Below are positions 30,041 through 42,186 of a stretch of DNA of 64,000 nt, piece after piece. Below the pieces are notes generated by a model. It worked only from the letters and a program-made list of their open reading frames with translations. It did no database searches and was not told where the DNA came from. The stretch lies in the NCBI GenBank assembly GCA_032622095.1, contig CP136069.1, positions 10,868,036 through 10,932,035 on the forward strand. The letters run 5' to 3'. The stretch is from Siphonodentalium dalli (taxonomy: Eukaryota > Mollusca > Scaphopoda > Gadilida > Siphonodentaliidae). The position numbers and the translations under genes were made by a program. Within the stretch, counting starts at the first letter, position 1. Every line of letters starts with the position of its first letter.

Positions 30041-30705
30041 CCACTTCACACAAAGCGACGAACACCACGTCACTCCAAGCCGATCGTGTGCATGCACTGT
30101 GTGTGGTGTCCACTTCACACAAAGCGATGAACACCACGTCACTCCAAGCCGATCGTGTGCATGCACTATGTGTGGTGTCCACTTCACACAAAGCGATGAA
30201 CACCACGACACTCCAAGCCGATCGTGTGTATGCACTGTGCGTGGTGTCCACTTCACACAAAGCGATGAACACCACGTCACTCCAAGTCGATCGTGTGCAT
30301 GCACTATGTGTGGTGTCCACTTCACACAAAGCGATGAACACCACGTCACTCCAAGCCGATCGTGTGCATGCACTGTGTGTGGTGTCCACTTCACACAAAG
30401 CGATGAACACCACGACACTCCAAGCTGACCGGGTGCATGCACTGTGTGTGGTGTCCACTTCACACAAAGCGATGAACACCACGTCACTCCAAGCTGACCG
30501 TGTGCATGCACTGTGTGTGGTGTCCACTTCACACAAAGCGATGAACACCACGTCACTCCAAGTCGATCGTGTGCATGCACTATGTGTGGTGTCCACTTCA
30601 CACAAAGCGATGAACACCACGTCACTCCAAGCTGACCGTGTGCATGCACTGTGTGTGGTGTCCACTTCACAAAAAGCGATGAACACCACGTCACTCCAAG
30701 CTGCG
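30041..30705. repeat. 69-bp tandem repeat, ~9.6 copies
   Basis: Units begin CCACTTCACACAAAGCGATG at 30041, 30110, 30179 and so on to 30662. 69 is 3x23 and several frames on both strands lack stops, so frames of 130-249 codons arise on both strands. One plus frame has CTVCGVHFTQSDEHH, faintly C2H2-like, but the 23-residue period does not fit the usual 28. Treated as non-coding. Confidence 0.95.
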
Positions 30706-30852
30706 TGCTGTTATTGGGAGACTGTGTTGGAATTTGAACAATATATGTTATAATTGTTGTGGTAGTTTGGAATAGTCGTTCACATTCTTAATGTTCTATT
30801 AAAATGTACTGATATATGTTTATAAGAAATGACTGGCAGATCTATAGGAAAT

Positions 30853-30912
30853 ATGTGAATTAACTCTTTATATGTGAATTAACTCTTTATATGTGAATTA
30901 ACTCTTTATATG
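30853..30912. repeat. ~20-bp tandem repeat, 3 copies
   Basis: GTGAATTAACTCTTTATAT is repeated three times head to tail. Confidence 0.9.
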
Positions 30913-31560
30913 CTGAATACTCATTGACGAGTAGTTCACCCAGGAAATATTCGTTTGTAGACTTATAATGTGAACATTTCCCACCAATGATTATGAAATT
31001 CTACGCTTATATTATCTACTAGCAGGGTTACCTGGCGTTGTCCAGTACTCAATCCGATTCGATGGTCCCCATATCATCAGATATCCAACAACAACAACTT
31101 TTTTTAAATGCCGCTTCAGTCACCAGAATCGATTAATTGTCCAAAAATAATGAGCCTAACCACCGTCAACTATAGTATAAAATTGCCAAAAACCTGTTAT
31201 TTATTGAACATTTTGTTCAACGAAAGCCACTTGATTTTAGAGTTATCCATCTTCATCCGCAATTTGGTCCGAGGCAATCGGCTTGTCGACTTTTTTCCAG
31301 GCTACTGAAAAGTACCGGTGTTGAAAAATAATAGATTTCAAAAATCGATATCTGATGACTTTGAGCTTTGATGGGTGGGTTCCTCGACTAGAATCAAATA
31401 ATATTTACCCCCGAAGCCAAAGAAATAGTAATTTGGGAGCGTTAATTCGGATTATGCCTCTTTATATTGGTGTGAAACCCTCTTGTGTGGATATTTGTGG
31501 GAATAGAGAATACTCTTGCTCAAAGTGTTACACGTATTCTCATGAATTGTATATCAAAAT
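30913..31560. other. left flank of the 54-bp array
   Basis: Mostly unremarkable. 31365-31433 is the inverted partner of 43-115. The frame that runs into the array (from 31355) has no recognised domain before the repeats begin. Confidence 0.5.
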
Positions 31561-31930
31561 GGCATCACACAGCGTCATTCTTACATGGATTATAAGAAGT
31601 GGCTCACCTAGCTTGGCATCACACAGCGTCATTCTTACATGGATTATAAGAAGTGTGCTCACCTAGCTTGGCATCACACAGCGTCATTCTTACATGGATT
31701 ATAAGAAGTGGCTCACCTAGCTTGGCATCACACAGCGTCATTCTTACATGGATTATAAGAAGTGGCTCACATAGCTTGGCATCACACAGCGTCATTCTTA
31801 CATGGATTATAAGAAGTGGCTCACATAGCTTGGCATCACACAGCGTCATTCTTACATGGATTATAAGAAGTGGCTCACCTAGCTTGGCATCACACAGCGT
31901 CATTCTTACAAGGATTATAAGAAGTGGCTC

Positions 31931-34900
31931 ACCAAGCTTGTTGCACACAGCGTCATTCTTACATGGATTATAAGAAGTGGCTCACCTAGCTTGGCATCAC
32001 ACAGCGTCATTCTTACATGGATTATAAGAAGTGGCTCACATAGCTTGGCATCACACAGCGTCATTCTTACATGGATTATAAGAAGTGGCTCACCTAGCTT
32101 GGCATCACACAGCGTCATTCTTACATGGATTATAAGAAGTGGCTCACCTAGCTTGGCATCACACAGCGTCATTCTTACATGGATTATAAGAAGTGGCTCA
32201 CCTAGCTTGGCATCACACAGCGTCATTCTTACATGGATTATAAGAAGTGGCTCACATAGCTTGGCATCACACAGCGTCATTCTTACATGGATTATAAGAA
32301 GTGGCTCACCTAGGTTGGCATCACACAGCGTCATTCTTACATGGATTATAAGAAGTGGCTCATCTAGCTTGGCATCACACAGCGTGATTCTTACATGGAT
32401 TATAAGAAGTGGCTCATCTAGCTTGGCATCACACAGCGTCATTTTTACATGGATTATAAGAAGTGGCTCACCTAGCTTGGCATCACACAGCGTCATTCTT
32501 ACATGGAGTATAAGAAGTGGCTCACCTAGCTTGGCATCACACAGTGTCATTATTACATGATTATAAGAAGTGGCTCACCTAGCTTGGCATCACACAGCGT
32601 CATTCTTACATGGATTATAAGAAGTGGCTCACCTAGCTTGGCATCACACAGCGTCATTCTTACACGGATTATAAGAAGTGGCTCATCTAGCTTGGCAGCA
32701 CACAGTGTCATTCTTACATGGATTATAAGAAGTGACTCACCTAGCTTGGCATCACACAGCGTGATTCTTACATGGATTATAAGAAGTGGCTCACCTAGCT
32801 TGGCATCACACAGCGTCATTCTTACATGGATTATAAGAAGTGGCTCACCTAGCTTGGCATCACACAGCGTCATTCTTACATGGATTATAAGAAGTGGCTC
32901 GCCTAGCTTGGCATCACACAGCGTCATTCTTACATGGATTATAAGAAGTGGCTCACATAGCTTGGCATCACACAGCGTCATTCCTACATGGATTATAAGA
33001 AGTGGCCCACCTAGCTTGGCATCACACAGCGTCATTCTTACATGGATTATAAGAAGTGGCTCACCTAGCTTGGCATCACACAGCGTCATTCTTACATGGA
33101 TTATAAGAAGTGGCTCACCTAGCTTGGCATCACACAGCGTCATTCTTACATGGATTATAAGAAGTGGCTCACCTAGCTTGGTATCACACAGCATCATTCT
33201 TACATGGATTATAAGAAGTGGCTCACATAGCTTGGCATCACACAGCGTCATTCTTACATGGATTATAAGAAGTGGCTCACATAGCTTGGCATCACACAGC
33301 GTCATTCTTACATGGATTATAAGAAGTGGCTCACCTAGGTTGGCATCACACAGCGTCATTCTTACATGGATTATAAGAAGTGGCTCATCTAGCTTGGCAT
33401 CACACAGCGTGATTCTTACATGGATTATAAGAAGTGGCTCATCTAGCTTGGCATCACACAGCGTCATTTTTACATGGATTATAAGAAGTGGATCACCTAG
33501 CTTGGCATCACACAGCGTCATTCTTACATGGAGTATAAGAAGTGGCTCACCTAGCTTGGCATCACACAGCCTCATTATTACATGGATTATAAGAAGTGGC
33601 TCACCTAGCTTGGCATCACACAGCGTCATTCTTACATGGATTATAAGAAGTGGCTCATCTAGCTTGGCAGCACACAGCGTCATTTTTACATGGATTATAA
33701 GAAGTGACTCACCTAGCTTGGCATCACACAGCGTGATTCTTACATGGATTATAAGAAGTGGCTCACCTAGCTTGGCATCACACAGCGTCATTCTTACATG
33801 GATTATAAGAAGTGGCTCACCTAGCTTGGCATCACACAGCGTCATTCTTACATGGATTATAAGAAGTGGCTCGCCTAGCTTGGCATCACACAGCGCCATT
33901 CTTACATGGATTATAAGAAGTGGCTTACATAGCTTGGCATCACACAGCGTCATTCTTACATGGATTATAAGAAGTGGCTCACCTAGCTTGGCATCACACA
34001 GCGTCATTCTTACATGGATTATAAGAAGTGGCTCACCTAGCTTGGCATCACACAGCGTCATTCTTACATGGATTATAAGAAGTGGCTCATCTAGCTTGGC
34101 AGCACACAGCGTCATTCTTACATGGATTATAAGAAGTGACTCACCTAGCTTGGCATCACACAGCGTGATTCTTACATGGATTATAAGAAGTGGCTCACCT
34201 AGCTTGGCATCACACAGCGTCATTCTTACATGGATTATAAGAAGTGGCTCACCTAGCTTGGCATCACACAGCGTCATTCTTACATGGATTATAAGAAGTG
34301 GCTCACATAGCTTGGCATCACACAGCGTTATTCTTACATGGATTATAAGAAGTGGCTCACCTAGCTTGGCATCACACAGCGTCATTCTTACATGGATTAT
34401 AAGAAGTGGCTCACCTAGCTTGGCATCACACAGCGTCATTATTACATGGATTATAAGAAGTGGCTCACCTAGGTTGGCATCACACAGCGTCATTCTTACA
34501 TGGATTATAAGAAGTGGCTCATCTAGCTTGGCAGCACACAGCGTCATTCTTACATGGATTATAAGAAGTGACTCACCTAGCTTGGCATCACACAGCTTGA
34601 TTCTTACATGGGTTATAAGAAGTGGCTCACCTAGCTTGGCATCACACAGCGTCATTCTTACATGGATTATAAGAAGTGGCTCACCTAGCTTGGCATCACA
34701 CAGCGTCATTCTTACATGGATTATAAGAAGTGGCTCGCCTAGCTTGGCATCACACAGCGTCATTCTTACATGGATTATAAGAAGTGGCTCACATAGCTTG
34801 GCATCACACAGCGTCATTCTTACATGGATTATAAGAAGTGGCTCACCTAGCTTGGCATCACACAGCGTCATTCTTACATGGATTATAAGAAGTGGCTCAC

Positions 34901-35060
34901 ATAGCTTGGCATCACACAGCGTCATTCTTACATAGATTATAAGAAGTGGCTCACCTAGCTTGGCATCACACAGCGTCATTCTTACATGGAATATAAGAAG
35001 TGGCTCACCTAGCTTGGCATCACACAGCGTGATTCTTACAAGGATTATAAGAAGTGGCTC
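31931..35060. repeat. higher-order block 1 of the megasatellite (58 units)
   Basis: It runs between two copies of the junction unit ACCAAGCTTGTTGCACAC. Length 3130 bp = 58x54 minus 2, explained by the short junction unit and one single-base loss near 32558. Confidence 0.85.
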
Positions 35061-38000
35061 ACCAAGCTTGTTGCACACAGCGTCATTCTTACATGGATTA
35101 TAAGAAGTGGCTCACCTAGCTTGGCATCACACAGCGTCATTCTTACATGGATTATAAGAAGTGGCTCACATAGCTTGGCATCACACAGCGTCATTCTTAC
35201 ATGGATTATAAGAAGTGGCTCACCTAGCTTGGCATCACACAGCGTCATTCTTACATGGATTATAAGAAGTGGCTCACCTAGCTTGGCATCACACAGCGTC
35301 ATTCTTACATGGATTATAAGAAGTGGCTCACCTAGCTTGGCATCACACAGCGTCATTCTTACATGGATTATAAGAAGTGGCTCACATAGCTTGGCATCAC
35401 ACAGCGTCATTCTTACATGGATTATAAGAAGTGGCTCACCTAGGTTGGCATCACACAGCGTCATTCTTACATGGATTATAAGAAGTGGCTCATCTAGCTT
35501 GGCATCACACAGCGTGATTCTTACATGGATTATAAGAAGTGGCTCATCTAGCTTGGCATCACACAGCGTCATTTTTACATGGACTATAAGAAGTGGCTCA
35601 CCTAGCTTGGCATCACACAGCGTCATTCTTACATGGAGTATAAGAAGTGGCTCACCTAGCTTGGCATCACACAGCGTCATTATTACATGGATTATAAGAA
35701 GTGGCTCACCTAGCTTGGCATCACACAGCGTCATTCTTACATGGATTATAAGAAGTGGCTCACCTAGCTTGGCATCACACAGCGTCATTCTAACATGGAT
35801 TATAAGAAGTGGCTCATCTAGCTTGGCAGCACACAGCGTCATTCTTACATGGATTATAAGAAGTGACTCACCTAGCTTGGCATCACACAGCGTGATTCTT
35901 ACATGGATTATAAGAAGTGGCTCACCTAGCTTGGCATCACACAGCGTCATTCTTACATGGATTATAAGAAGAGGCTCACCTAGCTTGGCATCACACAGCG
36001 TCATTTTTACATGGATTATAAGAAGTGGCTCGCCTAGCTTGGCATCACACAGCGTCATTCTTACATGGATTATAAGAAGTGGCTCACATAGCTTGGCATC
36101 ACACAGCGTCATTCCTACATGGATTATAAGAAGTGGCTCACCTAGCTTGGCATCACACAGCGCCATTCTTACATGGATTATAAGAAGTGGCTCACATAGC
36201 TTGGCATCACACAGCGTCATTCTTACATGGATTATAAGAAGTGGCTCACCTAGCTTGGCATCACACAGCGTCATTCTTACATGGATTATAAGAAGTGGCT
36301 CACCTAGCTTGGCATCACACAGCGTCATTCTTACATGGATTATAAGAAGTGGCTCATCTAGCTTGGCAGCACACAGCGTCATTCTTACATGGATTATAAG
36401 AAGTGACTCACCTAGCTTGGCATCACACAGCGTGATTCTTACATGGATTATAAGAAGTGGCTCACCTAGCTTGGCATCACACAGCGTCATTCTTACATGG
36501 ATTATAAGAAGTGGCTCACCTAGCTTGGCATCACACAGCGTCATTCTTATATGGATTATAAGAAGTGGCTCACATAGCTTGGCATCACACAGCGTCATTC
36601 TTACATGGATTATAAGAAGTGGCTCACCTAGCTTGGCATCACACAGCGTCATTCCTACATGGATTATAAGAAGTGGCTCACCTAGCTTGGCATCACACAG
36701 CGTCATTATTACATGGATTATAAGAAGTGGCTCACCTAGGTTGGCATCACACAGCGTCATTCTTACATGGATTATAAGAAGTGGCTCATCTAGCTTGGCA
36801 GCACACAGCGTCATTCTTACATGGATTATAAGAAGTGGCTCACCTAGCTTGGCATCACACAGCATCATTCTTACATGGATTATAAGAAGTGGCTCACATA
36901 GCTTGGCATCACACAGCGTCATTCTTACATGGATTATAAGAAGTGGCTCACATAGCTTGGCATCATACAGCGTCATTCTTACATGGATTATAAGAAGTGG
37001 CTCACCTAGGTTGGCATCACACAGCGTCATTCTTACATGGATTATAAGAAGTGGCTCATCTAGCTTGGCATCACACAGCGTGATTCTTACATGGATTATA
37101 AGAAGTGGCTCATCTAGCTTGGCATCACACAGCGTCATTTTTACATGGATTATAAGAAGTGGATCACCTAGCTTGGCATCACACAGCGTCATTCTTACAT
37201 GGAGTATAAGAAGTGGCTCACCTAGCTTGGCATCACACAGCGTCATTATTACATGGATTATAAGAAGTGGCTCACCTAGCTTGGCATCAAACAGCGTCAT
37301 TCTTACATGGATTATAAGAAGTGGCTCATCTAGCTTGGCAGCACACAGCGTCATTCTTACATGGATTATAAGAAGTGACTCACCTAGCTTGGCATCACAC
37401 AGCGTGATTCTTACATGGATTATAAGAAGTGGCTCACCTAGCTTGGCATCACACAGCGTCATTCTTACATGGATTATAAGAAGTGGCTCACCTAGCTTGG
37501 CATCACACAGCGTCATTCTTACATGGATTATAAGAAGTGGCTCACATAGCTTGGCATCACACAGCGTTATTCTTACATGGATTATAAGAAGTGGCTCACC
37601 TAGCTTGGCATCACACAGCGTCATTCTTACATGGATTATAAGAAGTGGCTCACCTAGCTTGGCATCACACAGCGTCATTATTACATGGATTATAAGAAGT
37701 GGCTCACCTAGGTTGGCATCACACAGCGTCATTCTTACATGGATTATAAGAAGTGGCTCATCTAGCTTGGCAGCACACAGCGTCATTCTTACATGGATTA
37801 TAAGAAGTGACTCACCTAGCTTGGCATCACACAGCTTGATTCTTACATGGGTTATAAGAAGTGGCTCACCTAGCTTGGCATCACACAGCGTCATTCTTAC
37901 ATGGATTATAAGAAGTGGCTCACCTAGCTTGGCATCACACAGCGTCATTCTTACATGGATTATAAGAAGTGGCTCGCCTAGCTTGGCATCACACAGCGTC

Positions 38001-38299
38001 ATTCTTACATGGATTATAAGAAGTGGCTCACATAGCTTGGCATCACACAGCGTCATTCTTACATGGATTATAAGAAGTGGCTCACCTAGCTTGGCATCAC
38101 ACAGCGTCATTCTTACATGGATTATAAGAAGTGGCTCACATAGCTTGGCATCACACAGCGTCATTCTTACATAGATTATAAGAAGTGGCTCACCTAGCTT
38201 GGCATCACACAGCGTCATTCTTACATGGAATATAAGAAGTGGCTCACCTAGCTTGGCATCACACAGCGTGATTCTTACAAGGATTATAAGAAGTGGCTC
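35061..38299. repeat. higher-order block 2 of the megasatellite (60 units)
   Basis: 3239 bp = 60x54 minus 1. Its last ~0.98 kb appears identical to the end of block 1. Its first ~2.2 kb matches the start of block 3 with one difference noted (35791 versus 39030). Confidence 0.85.
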
Positions 38300-41200
38300 A
38301 CCAAGCTTGTTGCACACAGCGTCATTCTTACATGGATTATAAGAAGTGGCTCACCTAGCTTGGCATCACACAGCGTCATTCTTACATGGATTATAAGAAG
38401 TGGCTCACATAGCTTGGCATCACACAGCGTCATTCTTACATGGATTATAAGAAGTGGCTCACCTAGCTTGGCATCACACAGCGTCATTCTTACATGGATT
38501 ATAAGAAGTGGCTCACCTAGCTTGGCATCACACAGCGTCATTCTTACATGGATTATAAGAAGTGGCTCACCTAGCTTGGCATCACACAGCGTCATTCTTA
38601 CATGGATTATAAGAAGTGGCTCACATAGCTTGGCATCACACAGCGTCATTCTTACATGGATTATAAGAAGTGGCTCACCTAGGTTGGCATCACACAGCGT
38701 CATTCTTACATGGATTATAAGAAGTGGCTCATCTAGCTTGGCATCACACAGCGTGATTCTTACATGGATTATAAGAAGTGGCTCATCTAGCTTGGCATCA
38801 CACAGCGTCATTTTTACATGGACTATAAGAAGTGGCTCACCTAGCTTGGCATCACACAGCGTCATTCTTACATGGAGTATAAGAAGTGGCTCACCTAGCT
38901 TGGCATCACACAGCGTCATTATTACATGGATTATAAGAAGTGGCTCACCTAGCTTGGCATCACACAGCGTCATTCTTACATGGATTATAAGAAGTGGCTC
39001 ACCTAGCTTGGCATCACACAGCGTCATTCTTACATGGATTATAAGAAGTGGCTCATCTAGCTTGGCAGCACACAGCGTCATTCTTACATGGATTATAAGA
39101 AGTGACTCACCTAGCTTGGCATCACACAGCGTGATTCTTACATGGATTATAAGAAGTGGCTCACCTAGCTTGGCATCACACAGCGTCATTCTTACATGGA
39201 TTATAAGAAGAGGCTCACCTAGCTTGGCATCACACAGCGTCATTTTTACATGGATTATAAGAAGTGGCTCGCCTAGCTTGGCATCACACAGCGTCATTCT
39301 TACATGGATTATAAGAAGTGGCTCACATAGCTTGGCATCACACAGCGTCATTCCTACATGGATTATAAGAAGTGGCTCACCTAGCTTGGCATCACACAGC
39401 GCCATTCTTACATGGATTATAAGAAGTGGCTCACATAGCTTGGCATCACACAGCGTCATTCTTACATGGATTATAAGAAGTGGCTCACCTAGCTTGGCAT
39501 CACACAGCGTCATTCTTACATGGATTATAAGAAGTGGCTCACCTAGCTTGGCATCACACAGCGTCATTCTTACATGGATTATAAGAAGTGGCTCATCTAG
39601 CTTGGCAGCACACAGCGTCATTCTTACATGGATTATAAGAAGTGACTCACCTAGCTTGGCATCACACAGCGTGATTCTTACATGGATTATAAGAAGTGGC
39701 TCACCTAGCTTGGCATCACACAGCGTCATTCTTACATGGATTATAAGAAGTGGCTCACCTAGCTTGGCATCACACAGCGTCATTCTTATATGGATTATAA
39801 GAAGTGGCTCACATAGCTTGGCATCACACAGCGTCATTCTTACATGGATTATAAGAAGTGGCTCACCTAGCTTGGCATCACACAGCGTCATTCCTACATG
39901 GATTATAAGAAGTGGCTCACCTAGCTTGGCATCACACAGCGTCATTATTACATGGATTATAAGAAGTGGCTCACCTAGGTTGGCATCACACAGCGTCATT
40001 CTTACATGGATTATAAGAAGTGGCTCATCTAGCTTGGCAGCACACAGCGTCATTCTTACATGGATTATAAGAAGTGGCTCACCTAGCTTGGCATCACACA
40101 GCATCATTCTTACATGGATTATAAGAAGTGGCTCACATAGCTTGGCATCACACAGCGTCATTCTTACATGGATTATAAGAAGTGGCTCACATAGCTTGGC
40201 ATCATACAGCGTCATTCTTACATGGATTATAAGAAGTGGCTCACCTAGGTTGGCATCACACAGCGTCATTCTTACATGGATTATAAGAAGTGGCTCATCT
40301 AGCTTGGCATCACACAGCGTGATTCTTACATGGATTATAAGAAGTGGCTCATCTAGCTTGGCATCACACAGCGTCATTTTTACATGGATTATAAGAAGTG
40401 GATCACCTAGCTTGGCATCACACAGCGTCATTCTTACATGGAGTATAAGAAGTGGCTCACCTAGCTTGGCATCACACAGCGTCATTATTACATGGATTAT
40501 AAGAAGTGGCTCACCTAGCTTGGCATCACACAGCGTCATTCTTACATGGATTATAAGAAGTGGCTCATCTAGCTTGGCAGCACACAGCGTCATTTTTACA
40601 TGGATTATAAGAAGTGACTTACCTAGCTTGGCATCACACAGCGTGATTCTTACATGGATTATAAGAAGTGGCTCACCTAGCTTGGAATCACACAGCGTCA
40701 TTCTTACATGGATTATAAGAAGTGGCTCACCTAGCTTGGCATCACACAGCGTCATTCTTACATGGATTATAAGAAGTGGCTCGCCTAGCTTCGCACCACA
40801 CAGCGCCATTCTTACATGGATTATAAGAAGTGGCTCACATAGCTTGGCATCACACAGCGTCATTCTTACATGGATTATAAGAAGTGGCTCACCTAGCTTG
40901 GCATCACACAGCGTCATTCTTACATGGATTATAAGAAGTGGCTCACCTAGCTCGGCATCACACAGCGTCATTCTTACATGGATTATAAGAAGTGGCTCAT
41001 CTAGCTTGGCAGCACACAGCGTCATTCTTACATGGATTATAAGAAGTGACTCACCTAGCTTGGCATCACACAGCGTGATTCTTACATGGATTATAAGAAG
41101 TGGCTCACCTAGCTTGGCATCACACAGCGTCATTCTTACATGGATTATAAGAAGTGGCTCACCTAGCTTGGCATCACACAGCGTCATTCTTACATGGATT

Positions 41201-42186
41201 ATAAGAAGTGGCTCACCTAGCTTGGCATCACACAGCGTCATTCTTACATGGATTATAAGAAGTGGCTCATCTAGCTTGGCAGCACACAGCGTCATTCTTA
41301 CATGGATTATAAGAAGTGGCTCACCTAGCTTGGCATCACACAGCGTCATTCTTACATGGATTATAAGAAGTGGATCACATAGCTTGGCATCACACAGCGT
41401 CATTCTTACATGGATTATAAGAAGTGGCTCACCTAGCTTGGCATCACACAGCGTCATTCTTACATGGAGTATAAGAAGTGGCTCACCTAGCTTGGCATCA
41501 AACAGCGTCATTCTTACATGGATTATAAGAAGTGGCTCACCTAGCTTGGCATCACACAGCGTCATTATTACATGGATTATAAGAAGTGGCTCACCTAGGT
41601 TGGCATCACACAGCGTCATTCTTACATGGATTATAAGAAGTGGCTCATCTAGCTTGGCAGCACACAGCGTCATTCTTACATGGATTATAAGAAGTGACTC
41701 ACCTAGCTTGGCATCACACAGCGTGATTCTTACATGGGTTATAAGAAGTGGCTCACCTAGCTTGGCATCACACAGCGTCATTCTTACATGGATTATAAGA
41801 AGTGGCTCACCTAGCTTGGCATCACACAGCGTCATTCTTACATGGATTATAAGAAGTGGCTCGCCTAGCTTGGCATCACACAGCGTCATTCTTACATGGA
41901 TTATAAGAAGTGGCTCACATAGCTTGGCATCACACAGCGTCATTCTTACATGGATTATAAGAAGTGGCTCACCTAGCTTGGCATCACACAGCGTCATTCT
42001 TACATGGATTATAAGAAGTGGCTCACATAGCTTGGCATCACACAGCGTCATTCGTACATGGATTATAAGAAGTGGCTCACCTAGCTTGGCATCACACAGC
42101 GTCATTCTTACATGGATTATAAGAAGTGGCTCACCTAGCTTGGCATCACACAGCGTGATTCTTACAAGGATTATAAGAAGTGGCTC
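38300..42186. repeat. higher-order block 3 of the megasatellite (72 units)
   Basis: 3887 bp = 72x54 minus 1. It starts as block 2, diverges after about 40520, and ends with a variant of the shared terminal units. Confidence 0.85.

Larger units (their letters stand above)
29549..30720. repeat. block duplicated at 61713-63038, copy 1
   Basis: Direct-repeat partner of 61713-63038. Shared order: AAGAAAGGTGTGCCATC, a frame with LFKLDDRRLFNIRRW, the GGTATTTAGCTT unit (about 1.5 copies here, about 10 there), a zinc-knuckle-like segment, and the 69-bp repeat (about 9.6 copies here, about 2.6 there). The copies lie 32 kb apart and flank the giant array. Confidence 0.9.

Noticed and set aside
30004-30753. 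249-codon plus-strand frame and 222-228-codon minus-strand frames as genes
   Set aside because: Generated by a 69-bp tandem repeat (3x23) without stops; the duplicate block at 62.8 kb shows the frame length simply tracks copy number.
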